From Nemophila menziesii (Eukaryota; Streptophyta; Magnoliopsida; Boraginales; Hydrophyllaceae): DNA of 64,000 nucleotides. The translations under genes were made by a program, and so were the position numbers. Positions 46,894-59,454 of the stretch are shown here, piece by piece. Position 1 is the stretch's first letter, and the number at the start of each line of letters is the position of its first letter. The notes under the pieces are model-generated. The model was not told the origin of the DNA. It was given only the letters and a program-made list of their open reading frames with translations, and did not search any database. Where the stretch lies: NCBI GenBank assembly GCA_029959085.1, contig JARWIR010000023.1, forward strand, positions 8,445,860 to 8,509,859, in the 5' to 3' direction.

Positions 46894-47472
46894 AAAAGTA
46901 AAAGAAAATCAGGCATATGACATTTTGTGATATCGGTCAGGATTTGGAGATGCAACGCTTTAGCATCAAATAGGTTGAGTGAGAACGATTATGAGCGAAA
47001 ACTCAAGCTCTAGGGCGATTAGTTGATGGATAGTGTGGAGAAGGCGAAAATCCACTCTAAATTATCCTTAATATTAATCACACCCTTCCTTAAGCCTACT
47101 GTACATCTTAAGACCGTAGGATTTTTAGCTATGTGGGTAAGTAACAGTTGAAAATTAGGGAGTAATTAAGTGGACCATTAGAAACTAATGAAAAAAATGA
47201 ACACCATATGGATGCAATATCAACCTAAGAAAGAACCTCTTGCAAAATTAATCCACTTTTGAACTTGTTAGATGTTGATTGTTTATATATTACGCATATT
47301 TCTTTGATTATTTCTTGAACACCACTATATGAAACTTGTTAGAATAGTTTTTTTAGGTTTATTCATTGTCTTTAGATTCCCACATTTCTTCCATGGTTAT
47401 TTGTACTTAGGCCCCTTTTGTTTTTCCTTTTCTTTTATTTTTTCGAGACGAAAAACTTTGAGTTGGGGGTCT
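44854..47472 (+). other. Element D post-pol region and 3' non-coding block
   Basis: Begins with the post-pol motif (taactcgtcgagctgaacga, then cgttaaacaaaagcc). A hairpin-rich segment spans about 45075-45335. A degraded, possibly once-coding stretch at about 45480-46015 (after pol, where Athila elements carry an env-like frame) is too broken to identify. Purine motifs occur at 46097-46113, 46657-46671 and 47455-47472. The gagtcatggggacacc phrase is at about 46075. A (TA)n(TG)n microsatellite lies at 46844-46893. Confidence 0.6.
45075..45335. repeat. Element D hairpin-rich segment (decayed palindrome cassette)
   Basis: Imperfect counterparts of the cassettes in A and C: gctgcggtataccacacc (about 45080), gctgtggtaccccgcacc (about 45170), CGTGAC...GTCACG (45249-45278), and gatacaccgcaa / ggtacactgca (about 45290-45325). 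Same relative position, between the post-pol motif and the 3' block. Confidence 0.55.
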
Positions 47473-49290
47473 TGATGTCTCCTCTTTTTTGATATATTAA
47501 TCTACTCACGAAACATCTTTTTGAGGGTTTATGGGACCTAAGTGGGGGGGGGGGGTTTCCCTAATATTTGTCATATCTTACTTTTCTACATTATTTTGGA
47601 CAATATTTAATCTATAGTGTTTTTGTGCGTTAATTGGGTGTTAAGTGTGATATTAGGTACATGGTAGACGCAAGTGTCCAAGAAGATGAGGAAAAGACAA
47701 CAATTGAAGTCCAAACCCAAGCCAAGGCACAAAATGAGCTCGAACTCACTTTTAGAAAGTTAGATCATTTACCAGAAAAGTGCATTGTCATATTGTTTGT
47801 CACCATAATTAATTGGTACTCTCTCCGTTTCTAGAAGGTTGTCACATTTTCTCTAGAAGGTTGTCACATTTTCTTTTGCTCACAAACTAAGAAATGTCAT
47901 TTATTATGCTTGTGATTACTAAAATGCCATCAATAAAGTGTCTTGATATCTTGAATATTTATTGGGAGCATAAATTATAATATTTAATTAGGGGTAAAAG
48001 TGGTCTAAAGAAAAAGATGTGTCTTGATTTTCTAAAATGACAAACTTTTTGAAACAACTATTTATAGTATAAGTGACAATTATTTCTGGAATAGAGGGTA
48101 ATAAATATAAACCTGATTCCTTTTTATTTGGAATTAGCTTTGAGTCAGTGTTGCGTGATAGGTAACAAAAGTCAATTCGGATTTGAGATGAGAATGTTAT
48201 GTCAGTTTTACGAGTGTGAGCATGGTAAAAAACGGTTTGGGCCAATTTTAAGCCAATTAAGTGAGCCCATTAGGTCCAAAACGTTTTTGGACCAAGTATA
48301 TAAAATTATTTGAGCTCCTAAATTCAGTACGCTTCATTTTTTATCTAATTTTATCATATAGAGAGAGCTCAAGCGCCTGGAGAAGAGGGAAGAAGGATTT
48401 CGCACCCAAATTTCACCTTCTTACTCCATTCCACAACCCATCAATTTTGTAGTCTAGGTTAATTCAAGTCCATTTTATCGTTCAAACATGATTCTGTCTT
48501 TATTTCCACTATATTTTCATTTATTTAGTATGAGCTAAGCATTATATGCTTGATACTTGCAATGGGTATGAACCCTAATTGATTTTTATCCATGTTTTGG
48601 TGATTTGGGATAATTTATATTATATTATTGAATTGAATTGAATTTTATTATTCCATTGTTTATCATATTTGTGCTTGTTACCTATTTATAACCTGATCAA
48701 ATATAGGTAGTTTGAGACTTTTAGACTAACACCGGGGCGAAGTGTCGGGATTTCAGACATAATATATAAACGCCCAGTGCCGCGAATCAGACGGATCTTT
48801 CATGCTAGGTAGTCAATATGACCATGAACTTAAGCCTACCAAAATACCAAGAGATGAATAAGATAAAGAGCTAAGATCACCCGGGTGGTGTCTTAGATGA
48901 TTTTGCATCCCGACTGATGTGAAACATTTAATTCTCCCTTATACCATAAACATGATAATTATTGATTAGGAGAATTACTCACAAGGGTCAATCATTACTT
49001 CTCATACTTTATAATCTTTTTACCATTTTTAGTTAATTTCGCTTTAGTTTAATCTTTATTTATTTGCAACTTAGTCCTTTTAATAAAAACCAAAATACAA
49101 AATCCTTATTATTTGTATCCTTTCATTTGCAACTTAATGTTTTATTACATTGAAAACATACTATTTACAGCGTTAGTGGTCCCTAAGGATCGATAGCTCC
49201 CAGGCTTATCATATGTTTACCTGACGACACCTCGTACGCATGCAGAAAGTCCTTGTTCCATTGATACCAATCTATTATTTTTATACTACA
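47473..49290 (+). repeat. Element D 3' LTR (right end approximate)
   Basis: Starts TGATGTCTCCTC directly after gagttgggggtct. Shares LTR phrases with B and E, such as tatgagctaa and gtccctaaggatcga. It contains a Stowaway MITE (47819-48098) and a run of G at about 47543-47551. The right border with the LINE lies somewhere in 49260-49300. Confidence 0.75.
47819..48098. mobile_element. Stowaway-like MITE inside the D LTR
   Basis: 280 bp, ends CTCTCTCCGTTTCTAGAA and ttctggaatagaggg (inverted), with TA on both sides (47817-47818, 48099-48100). The first 22 bp after the end, tctagaaggttgtcacatttt-c, are tandemly doubled. Confidence 0.75.
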
Positions 49291-49299
49291 CCGGGAACC

Positions 49300-51083
49300 C
49301 AAACATATTTGAGTTTTCAAAAGGGGTTCTACAAGAGGATCATTGAGAGAATGGGGGGAAATTAGCGGCATGGAAGACAAAAACTCTATCACTAGATAGG
49401 CATATCATATTGGCACAATTAGTCCTATTTGTGTACCTACTTATTAAATAAAAAAGTGATGAAACTCTCGATCTACACGTGTGCCGAGATTGATAAGATT
49501 GTTAGATATTTTATATGGGGGTCCTTGAATGAACAAAGGAAAATCCACTGGGTCTCATAGGAAAAAATAGGTAAACCTAAGTCAGCGGGTGGGCTAAGGA
49601 TACGAGGGGAAAAATTATAACATTGCACTACAGCTAAACTTAGATTGAAATTTGTTTAGGATCACAAAGTCGCATGGGACCAGGTGTTTAAGAACAAATA
49701 TTTCACGAATGGTCTTCTACGAATAGATATGAAGGATAGTGATTCGAATGTGTGAAAATAGATTCTTACTGGAGTAAGTTTGCTAAAGGAAGTGGTTATT
49801 GAGATGGAAGGAGAAAACGGGGTTGATTACCGTTGGACACATGAAGCTTCAGGCCTTTTTTTGGTAATTTGCGTTCAAATATATAGAAAATAGCATGGAC
49901 CATACAAGCTTTAGGTGGGAGAAAATCTGGAAAATAAAATGCCCACAGAAGGTTAGATTTCTTTTATGCAGAATCACGAGGAATCGTCTCCCTTCTGTAG
50001 AAAAATCTATACATGAGAGACGTTATTGGGGATAGAGAATGTACCATATGCGGCAATGTGAACGAAGACGTGGTGCACATTTTCTTGGGTTGTATGGTGG
50101 CAAAAATAATATGGCAGGAGCTAGGTTTGCAGCAAGAACTGTCCAAGGGGAGGAATGATTCTAGTTAGTAGGGATATGCTTTCATAAATAGTAACATTTG
50201 GAGTGCTAATGAGCAAAAGTAATTTCCTAGCAATATACTAAACGTGCAACAAATTTTGGAAAGGTGGTCACATATGGACAACTCCAGCGCGAATCAGGTG
50301 TTTGCTCCAGGAGATAACATTTTACTTGATGCAACAGTAAAGTATTGGTTGGTAGCTAACTTATTGGCATTCTTATATATGATAGCTTGAAGTGGTCAAC
50401 GAATTTTGAATCTATGGAACACAAAAAAGTGGCATTATTTAGTGTTCCCAACCATAAATGTAGAACCGAGGGATTATGAAAGGATGCTTTGAGGATGGCA
50501 GGTGATTGTGTATTGGCATGGGGAAAGGAACGAGATGGTAGGGTTATCGTATCCGTGAAAAGTTCCTTGGTTAGATGGGTTAAACCCGATAGTCAGTATA
50601 GATTAAATATGGAAGAAAGTTGCGATTCGAGGGAACGCAGAGCCGAGATACGAGGGATATTACGAGATAGAGATGGTCGTTCCTAGCGAGATTCTCTGAA
50701 GTGTGTTTGAGTCACCTTTATTCTCATAAGCTTTGACGCTATATTATGGATTGAGATTGACGATTAACCGAGGCCTAAAAGATCTAATTATCGATATGGA
50801 CTCGAGAGAGATTCATGCGCTAGTGAAGAATGGTAGTAGTTCTAAGAGTTGGACTTTTCATGTTGGGCGAGGTCCCGCTAAAATCCTACAAGAACATTCA
50901 GACTTTAAGGTGAATCACTTCTATTGGGAAGAAAATATCTGTGCGAACATATTGGAAAAGAAAGGAGTGGACTTGTTAAAGAGTCCTCGTGAGTATGATG
51001 ACCCTCCAAAGTATTTTTGGAGCTTTTTAACACGTTATAGGAGCGGGTGTGCATTTCCTAGGTCCTTTTTAGACTCCTCATGA
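49300..51083 (+). pseudogene. L1 LINE 3' half: RT C-terminus, zf-RVT, RNase H
   Basis: Broken pol of a plant L1 retrotransposon. Recognisable in order: GGKLAAWKTKTLSL and ...IILAQ (end of RT, about 49330-49420); IDKIVRYFIWGSLNEQRKIHWVS-like text (about 49480-49570); zf-RVT, KCPQKVRFLLCRITRNRLPS (about 49935-50000) with C.ICGN and VHIFLGCMV; and an RNase H domain (about 50700-51080) ALTLYYGLRLTINRGLKDLI, MDSREIHALVKNGS, then DFKVNHFYWEENICANILEK. Frameshifts and stops throughout. The 5' half is absent. The 3' end is unclear and no poly(A) tail is seen. Confidence 0.85.
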
Positions 51084-51421
51084 GGGATTTAATTAGTGGC
51101 TAGCTAACGGCATTTCACGCCTCCGATGTTTGCCCAAAAAAACTTATCATTGTGTATAGATAAGTGCTTACATTTAATTTCCTGCGCGATTTTTGCTAGG
51201 TGGTGTACGAGTGCAATATTTTATGGTTTGGATGCTCAAGCTTTCAATACAATTCAAAACTATAACATGAAAAATACATAAGGGAATTATAGGTGTTATC
51301 AGTTACCCCTTAAATTTATCAAATACCTTTTGATTTGGACTTCCATGAATCTAGTCAACAAAGTAGTAACTTCTATTTGAATATCAAAGAAAGTATCCCT
51401 CTATTATTTGGATCCATGTTA

Positions 51422-51645
51422 CTCCTCGGTCCATATTATTTGTCCAACTTTCTAAAAAAATGTGTCCAATATTATTTATCCATTTTCATTACCAAGACAT
51501 ATTTTTTCTACTTTTTCCAATATTATCCCTAATAAATATCCCATGTATATTAATTAAGGGCAAATGTGTAAATAAGAAGATTATAAAATGTTTTTTTAAA
51601 CTTTATGCACCAAAAAGATGGACAAATAGAAATGGATGGAGGGAG
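51422..51645. mobile_element. Stowaway MITE, diverged copy
   Basis: 224 bp, right end ATGGAGGGAG, left end CTCCTCGGTCC, flanked by TA (51420-51421, 51646-51647). The interior matches the 3427-3680 copy (tttgtccaactttctaaaa, tgtccaatattattt). It abuts the 5' limit of the next LINE. Confidence 0.88.
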
Positions 51646-54600
51646 TATTTTAAGACCTGGAATATTATAGGGGACTTCAATATGTATAGATTCTCCTTTG
51701 AAAAATTAGGTGGTTTGGGACCTAATAGAACTAATATGAATAGATTAATCACATGACTATCTAGGCTGAATAAGACATATTTGCATGCTAAAGGTTGTAA
51801 GTTCACATGGTCCAACAAAATAAATAATTCTGAGCTAATCAAACAAGTTTTTGATAGATTTTGTGTTAATATTGAATGAGATACTATTTTTCCTAACTCA
51901 TGGGTGGCTATTATTCCTCTTGTGGGGTCAGGTCACTCAATACTTGTTTTGATTAAGATGCTAAGAAAATACCTATATTAAAAAGATTCATTTTCAGTAA
52001 ACCTTGGAATGGTAAGAAGAATGTATTAAGATAATTACACACCACTGACTTGAAATAAGTTCCTTGAGCGGTAAAGGTATTAACAATTTTGGTAAGAAAT
52101 AAAACTCTCTCACTGGTAATTTAACTATTTGGGCAAAAGAATTGGCTAAGGAAAACAAAGATGTTCTTAATTAGGATAAAAAGTATGATCCTATTGATTG
52201 GGATATCATAATTATATAGTGAAACAGATAGGACAAAGATGGAAGAATGAAGAAATTTAATGGAAACTGAAATCTAGAATTAAATTACTTACACTTGGTG
52301 ATAAAAATACATCATATTTTCATTCTATAGATAAATATAAAATATTGAGCAATAAAATCACTAGTATATTTACTGAAAATGATATTTGGATTTATAAAAA
52401 AAGAGGATATAGAGAATGAGATTAAAAATTACTTTAACTCTATTGTTTTTACTAAAGGCCCTAGAAATTATACCCCAGTCATTGACTCTCTTAATAGATG
52501 CACAATTAATGATATGAATTTCTCGTACTAGTCCTGTTAATTTAAATGACATAAAGAATGCCTTATAGGAAATGCGGAGTGGTAGGTCGCCTGGCCCTGA
52601 TGGGTACCTTGTATACTCTTACAAAAAACATTGGGAACTTATCAAATTTGCTATACTTAGGTGTATATCTGATTTCCTTTGGAATGATGGTAATCATTAT
52701 GAGATTAACAATAATCTGATTACTTTATTCCTTAAATTTGAAAAATTCACAAAAATTGCCCATTACAGACAAATTATTTGTTCTAATGTTATTTATAATA
52801 TTTTCACTAAAATATTAGTGAAAAGATTGCAACACCTGATGCCTTTTATTATTAGTGAGAACCAGTGTGCTTTTAATCCTGGAAAGGAAATTACTTAAAA
52901 CATATTGCTAGCTCATGAGGTAATCACTTTTTAAAAAGAAAAAGAACAACTGAAACAAATTAATATGGCCATTAAGGCAGATGTTGGTAAAGCTTGTGAT
53001 TTTATGTAAAATGATATTTTTTGAAATATATCTTATTGAAATGGGGTTCTGTGATAGATGGGTTAAATGGATGATGGATGTGTTACCCCAGTCACTTATA
53101 GTGTACTTATGAATTATGACAAGCAAGGCAGATTCCCCTATCTAACCCCTCAAAAAGCTTTAGGCAGGGGGACCCCCTCTCACCCTTTCTCTTTTGTATT
53201 ATAACTCAAGCTTTAACCTATCTTATGGATGATAAAATTGACACATATATGATTAGAAGATTGAGGATTAATAAACATTGTCCTACTTGAAGTCATATAT
53301 TATTTGTGGATGATATTCTTTTCTTCTTCAGGGATGAAACTGAGGATGTTGAACACTTAAAAATTTGCTTAACGATTATAGTCATGCCTCAGGTCAATGT
53401 AGTAACCTTAATAAAAGTGGTATTGTTTTTTTGTAAAAATACTCCAGTGGATAAAATACATCATTTACTTGATATTCTAAGGGTGAATAAACTCGAAAAC
53501 TTAGGCAAATATTTAGGACTACCTGCTGATTTGGGTAGATCCAAGGTTATGTCAATAAATAGTAAAATGGAATACTATTTTTCTATTAGAAGCTGAGAAA
53601 TAGACTCTTATAAAGGAAGTGATTAATGTTATTCCCTCATATACTATGGATGATATCTTGATCCCTATTAGTATATGTCATAAAATTGATTCTCTTATAG
53701 CTAAATTTTGGTGGAATAAAAACAATAGAAAATGAATCATTGCATAAAATTGAGGGACATAACCATTAATAAACACAATAAGGGTATGGTTTTTAAAAGT
53801 ATAAAACTAAAACATATAGCCGTACTTGATAGAAATGTTTGGAAGATCTTTAATAAACCAAAATCTCTTTTGGCTAGGACACTGAAAGGAATATATTTAA
53901 AAAATTCTAGCTTCCTTGAAGCCAATCTAGGCTACAATCCCTCTTGGGGTTGGAGAAGTCTACTTGAGGGAAGAAATAATTTTTAAAAAGATTTAATTTG
54001 GAAGGTGGATTGGAAACTCTATAAATATATGGCATAATAGCTGGATTCCAGGTATTAAATATCTTACTAATACTAGGAATTGTCCTTTTACATATGTATC
54101 AAAACTATTTTATTAAGGTTTTTACATTTGGGTTCATAATTTGCTCACAAAGTGGTTTGAAATTGAGATTATAGAGAAAAAATTTAAAATAATGACCCTA
54201 TTTCTATAAGTGTTGATAATGCTTCTTTGCTTTCATTATAGATGGAGAGGTTAATTCTAAAGCTATATATAGATATTTGAAGTAAAAAGAGATGGAAAAA
54301 GAAAAAAAATGAATAGGTGAGGTTACATAGTGGCTCCTATGCCACCCCAAACTCAGTTTGGAAGGAGGTTTGGAGCATTAAAGGTACCTCCTAAAATTAG
54401 AAATTTTGTTTGGAAACTGTGTAAAAGAAAACTTCCTACTGAGGACCTAAAATTTAAAAGAAAATGCACCACTTCTCTCATGTGTAATGTTTGTAGGATA
54501 CAACCTGAATCTATTGAACACCTATTGTTTAATTGTTCATGGACTAGAGTATTATGGCTCATCTCTCTAGTACAAATGTTGTTTAATTCAATTTGGACTT

Positions 54601-54660
54601 CTAGATTTGAGTCATGGTTTACTAAGTTAAAGAGTATGAAAAATCGTAAGGATATAGCTA
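51646..54660 (+). pseudogene. L1 LINE: endonuclease, reverse transcriptase, zf-RVT
   Basis: Truncated at its 5' side by the MITE border. Endonuclease C-terminal half (51655-51960): IIGDFNMYRFSFEKLGG, then GCKFTWSNKINNSELI, VGSGHSILVLI, with GSDHS changed to GSGHS. Reverse transcriptase (52530-53620): MRSGRSPGPDGY, ITLFLKF...HYRQIICSNVIYNIFTKI, SENQCAFNPGKEI, then GRGTPSHPFSFVL-type text, and the catalytic motif ILFVDDILFF intact near 53300. zf-RVT (54360-54560): VPPKIRNFVWKLCKRKLPTE, CNVC...ESIEHLLFNCSWTRVLW. Unlike the neighbouring LINE, no RNase H domain follows. Stops and frameshifts are numerous. Confidence 0.9.
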
Positions 54661-54664
54661 GTAG

Positions 54665-54666
<2 letters not shown>

Positions 54667-54722
<56 letters not shown>
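54667..54722. repeat. (AT)n microsatellite at the LINE/SNF2 junction
   Basis: About 28 AT dinucleotides. It separates the last recognisable LINE codons from the first SNF2 codons. Confidence 0.95.
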
Positions 54723-54724
<2 letters not shown>

Positions 54725-54739
54725 TGAGCCGAGCAACTA

Positions 54740-55360
54740 TCCCAGGGAAGATGAAAAAGCCAGATTTTTTCGATGTTCAGCCTATATCTCCTTCCATTGA
54801 AATTCCTAGAGAGATTAACTGTAAAGATGAAAGGCTATAGCAATGAAAATGAAATATTCATGATCACATGGAACTCTGATGCTGATTTTCAAGAGGCATC
54901 AATGGAGCAGTTTAACAATTCTCCAGATTCTCGAGTTTTCTTTGGATCGATCAAAGATTGTGGTGAAGGGATATCACTTGTGGGAGCATCTCGTATCATC
55001 GTATTGGATGTTCATTCCGGCCAGGTCAGGTCCACAAGGTTTATGTGTATAGGTTGGTTGCCTCTGAATCACCAGAGGAGGAAGATCACGAAACAAGCTT
55101 TAGAAAGGAATCAATTGCTAAATTGTGGTTCGAATTGAATGGAATGACTATTCAGGCAATCAAGAATTTGTGATGAAACCTGTGCTTGTGGACAATTGTG
55201 GTGACAAGTTTCTAGAAACTTATCGCTTAAAGGAAGATGTTGCTGCTTTATACAGAAGGTTTAGAAACTTTAACTTCTCTAGACTAAAATTATATTCTTT
55301 TTGAATTTGGTTTAATTAATTTTTCCTTTTCTTTTTTCTAGGTAAACGGTACTTATTAAA
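54740..55360 (+). pseudogene. DRD1/CLASSY-like SNF2 helicase C-terminal fragment
   Basis: Resembles the end of plant SNF2 chromatin remodellers of the DRD1 (CHR35)/CLASSY group, which act in RNA-directed DNA methylation. Seen: [73 protein letters not shown]; then, in another frame, [19 protein letters not shown] and [12 protein letters not shown]; then CGDKFLETYRLKEDVAALYR. About 16 codons are missing between LDVH and GQV (usually the conserved helicase motif VI region with GR..R), and further frameshifts lie near 55030 and 55135. A probable intron runs from 55259 to 55341. Non-functional. I cannot decide between DRD1 and CLASSY. Confidence 0.82.
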
Positions 55361-55397
55361 GATGGAAGCTATTAAGTGATTGTTACATTGGATGAGT

Positions 55398-55640
55398 TTA
55401 GCAGCAGTCTGTAAAGTGGATACATAGAGGCCAAGGGAGTACTTTTTCCTGCAAAGCATTAAGCCGAATCTCACATATCTTACAAGATTTTCTTACTTTT
55501 TAGTTTATTGTTTTAATGTGCAATTTAATTACTATAGATAATTTGTTTGTACTTTCATATTAAAGGCTGTAGTTTTTTAATTTTAATTTAAAACTCACAT
55601 TATATGCGTGGGTCGTGTTTCTCTCTATAAGTTTATTAAG
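55398..55640 (+). repeat. 3' UTR-like block shared with 16169-16411
   Basis: Follows the SNF2 stop codon by about 30 bp. Same sequence, with about one mismatch in every 15-20 bases, as the block after the CCR4 fragment. Confidence 0.88.
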
Positions 55641-57658
55641 AATTTTTGTTGTTACTGCATTTTGTTGTTAGTGTGGCATGAATTTTTGTGTACTACCTTG
55701 GAAAATAAATTCCTATAGAGGTAAAAGAAGAGTTGAGAATGAGGAGCTCAAATTGGGAATGATAGCAATTCAGGTATGAAACAAACTAAATATCTTGCTT
55801 GTTTAGTTTTTAAATTTATGAAACATTTTTTAATTTTATCGTATTAATTAGGGCCAAGAAGATGTGTATGTGGGAAAAGAACAAGAGGTTTCATATGTTG
55901 GATTGAATTAATTATTAGTTTCCCGTGGAAAGAAAATGACTGAGTTTAAAATTCAAATATCTGACATTAGATTAGGCATGCAAGCAACTATCCGGTGTTG
56001 AAGTTTGCGAACGGTCTTAAGCAACACATGTTAGTCTTGAGACCATATTTTTTGGTCAAATATTAGTAATCAATGTTGTTATCAATGGTTGTATTAGTAA
56101 AACAACTAAAGCCGGTTAACCAATGTTGTGTTAATTTTATTTTCTTATGTTGTCTGTCTTTCAAAATCTAATACTTTAAAGTTTTCATTTTGCATTTTAG
56201 AGTTTGATTTTTTTTGTCAACCCATTTTAGAGTTTGGTAAGATAATATATAGTTTGGCCTTTATTACGATATAAATTTGACAATATTATATGCTCATTAT
56301 TATGTACCAATATAATAAGTTGGATTTGATCATCTCTTCAATTCGAAATGAATCTCTTTAATTCCGAATGAAATTGACACACCGTCCTTATTTAAAACAG
56401 AACTATACACTTAAGCGACAATACCACCTTTTTTATTTGTCATGTCCAAGAGTATTTTAATGACCCTATAGAGAACTATGGAAACTACGAGTAATGACGC
56501 CGAGATTTCCTCACCGCGGAACATGTAGGGTATTCATAAATGAATATTCAGTGTCACTTCCTTCACTAAGCACCGAGAACAATAATGTGTTGTGATAGTT
56601 ATGGTGAATGACAAAGGCTTCATCATTAATTTCCATATCAAGAAAATTTGGGTCAATTCTAGTCGTGAAGGACTGGCTCTAGCTCTTAGGAGAGCTGGTA
56701 TGCTGGCTAAGGATGAAGATCCAACTACAACAATTCTTTTTTCGGTCTACTTTGAATTTGCAAGGCTGCACAATTTTACTTACAACTCGATGAGACATTA
56801 ATCATATGCTTAAAGGAAATTGTCATTATATGTAATAACATCTGTGGTTTAGATGTGTATCGTGTCAAACAAACTTCTAATAAATTAATTGATACTATTT
56901 CCATAAATGTTAATTGGAACCTTCTAACAGAAGATTAAAACAAATATTTTTACCGAACGGGTTTATAAAACTCCTCGTCAAGACTTTTGTACCCCAGCTC
57001 ATGATATGTTTCCCCTAAAGAGGCCAAAATAGAATAAAAACTAATAAAATTAAATCAAAACAATTTTTATTTTTTATCTATAACTACCCCTATATATACA
57101 TCTACATATAACCCTATAACATAAATATTTTCACAAACCGTACTCGTTTTAAAAAATTCTCTCAAACCCTTTCCCACCTTCTCTAATGCTTGCGAGCCAT
57201 GGCGGAGCAAGGACAAATTTACGATTGAACATTAGCGGTTTTATGACAGAGCTTTCAAGGATGATCTTTAATGTAGGTTCAAGATCCATTAAGTCCACTA
57301 TATGTTCGTGTCATGGCATATCCATTAATGGAGTTTCAAACCATGTCTTTCAAGGCCGATTTGTGTTTGCGAAAATGGTAGAGATTCGTGGCGAAAGATA
57401 CGACGACAGAGATTCAAGGTTTCACAAGCTTCACGGAGCAAGAGATCTATGTTCGCAACCACAATTTGGATGAGCTAGGGTTCGTAGTCATGTCATATGA
57501 TGTAGATCGAGGTTGCTTCGGTTATTGCTTTTAGAATTATGGTTCGAAGGTTTGAAGGCTTGGGTTTGCAGTGTTGTTCGTGAAAAATAAATAAATTTCC
57601 AGAACGCATGTTGGGAAAATATTGACGTCAACGATGTCATCATATTCATGCCGGCGTC
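55641..57658. other. Unassigned DNA; possible exon remnants and a TATA-bearing leader
   Basis: At about 55720-55910, KRRVENEELKLGMIAIQ ends at CAG|GTATGA, and GQEDVYVGKEQEVSYVGLN follows a plausible ..TTAG| acceptor. This could be two exons of an unidentified gene end. The frame at 56592-56801 is unrecognised. Near 57088, CTATATATACATC is followed by a C-rich leader (ctctcaaaccctttcccacc) and an ATG at 57186. The layout is promoter-like, but the encoded peptide has no recognisable features. Confidence 0.3.
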
Positions 57659-59223
57659 TGATGGCTCATATTTTGTTCTATTGTATGTCCTAAGGAGACA
57701 TCATTTTGGGTGATTATTTGACTAATTTGAGAGACTTTTAGTGTTAATTTGTTATATTTCATTTTCTCTCCTTGAATTTTAGTATTTTTCATTATTAAGC
57801 TTCTGCACGTTAAATGGTTTGTTTTAGTGCAATGTTTGTAGGTTCTTAATGATATCAAATAAGAATCAAGAATTAAAGTCTTAGATTGTGTAAAGAAGTC
57901 AAAGGCGAAAAGAAATATCCCGAAGAGTTAACAAGTTGAAGCTACAATTCTGGAAGGCTGGTGGTAATTGCTGATTTCAAGCTACTTATACATGGATTCA
58001 GCCTCTGAGTTGTAAAGAAGATTTGTTCCTTATCGAGTTACGAAGATTTAGCAAGTTGAACAGGTCAATTCAGAGTTACATTGAAAAAGTTGCAGCTATT
58101 TTAGTTGTGGGTGTACACTAGTTACGGGATTATGATTTGAAGAGTGGACTTGGACCATTTAATATTTTATTTACACACTTAATATAAGCCGTGTATAAAG
58201 AGACCTTTTGACTTTATCTTTACACACAACTCAATTTACAAAAGTCAAAACGTCAGAGAAAAAAGACAAAAGCAAGAGGAGAGAAGAAACTGAATTTTTA
58301 GAAGAGATTCTTCCAACAACAGTCAATTCAACAACTCTTAAATTAGGTTCTTATTATTTCGTTATGTAAAACAATGAGTTCCTTTATTTTTATTTCTTAA
58401 GTTTTAATTTTTATTATGAGCTAAATACTCTAAGTGCTTGAGAATCGCTTTAATGGGTTGAGCCCCAATTTATTTAGTTAATGTTTTTGAATTCGGGATT
58501 AAAAGATTCAATCTGAATTGGGTAATTAGTATTTTATGTTATCGTGAATTTATCTATTGTCTTTGAATTCATGAATCAAAAATAGGAATTAGTAATTAAG
58601 CTATTTATTATAGTGGCGTAATGATAACCTTGACGGGGGGTTTAATAACTGAACTAGGTAATAGTTGTAAGATATAAATTATTGATCCTGGCGGACTTAG
58701 TTAATCTTATAACCAACTGGGTAAAACACTTGAACATTCAAACGTAGCTTATTATCACCCTGATGGGGTTTGTAATACCCTAGGATAGCTCCTAAGTCCA
58801 CCCTGACCGGAGTTAGGAGAAACTCGAATCCCAACTAATATTAATTACAAATTCGACCCTTAAACGAAAGGATTGATTGAATAGATTTAGGTGAAACCCC
58901 TGCGAAACTCAAGTACTACTTCTCATCCTTACGTCTGCTCATATTTTATTTACTTGCGTCTCATTTATTTGCATTAGTTAATTTAGTATTTTATATTGAT
59001 TCCATTTTAGTCCTTAAACAAAATCAAAACAAATATTCATCTATTTTACTTTCCGCATCATATAACAATATTTCACACTTATTACATAACATCTAAAGTA
59101 ATGTCCAATCCGTCCCTATGATCGAATTCCCATTTACCAGATATTACTTTGGACGACCCATACATTTGCGGTACGTGTCCTTCCTATTTATGGGTGTTAT
59201 TTTATAACACACCAGGAGACACA
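57659..59223 (+). repeat. Element E 5' LTR
   Basis: 1565 bp, TGATGGCTCATATTTTG...CACCAGGAGACACA. Corresponds along its length to B's LTR, including TGACGGGG-type motifs at about 58630, 58758 and 58801. Confidence 0.85.
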
Positions 59224-59230
59224 AAGTTTT

Positions 59231-59248
59231 TGGCGCCGCTGTCGGGGA
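59231..59248 (+). promoter_or_regulatory. Element E primer binding site (tRNA-Asp)
   Basis: TGGCGCCGCTGTCGGGGA, seven bases after the LTR. Confidence 0.88.
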
Positions 59249-59454
59249 CGGTAGCATGTGACCACAGTGTTATCCGTGAGTGTTTTAGTTGTTATTTTTA
59301 TTTCAATTTTATTTATTTCAGTTTTACGCTTTTCTTTTTGTTGTCTCTTCTCAGGTTCTACAGGTAGTGCATGTACTCAAACCCCGAGAGGTTTTTCGGT
59401 GATAAAAACAAGAGGGACAGATAAACGAGAGAAAAAGAAAAGCTAGAAAGAAAA

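Noticed and set aside
56592..56801. 69-residue open frame MIVMVNDKGFIINFH...
   Set aside because: No homology or regulatory context recognised; length is within chance expectation for this many bases.
57186..57473. 95-residue open frame after a TATA-like leader
   Set aside because: No domain; the frame overlaps other possible starts (atggcggagcaagg at about 57199 in another frame) that stop early.
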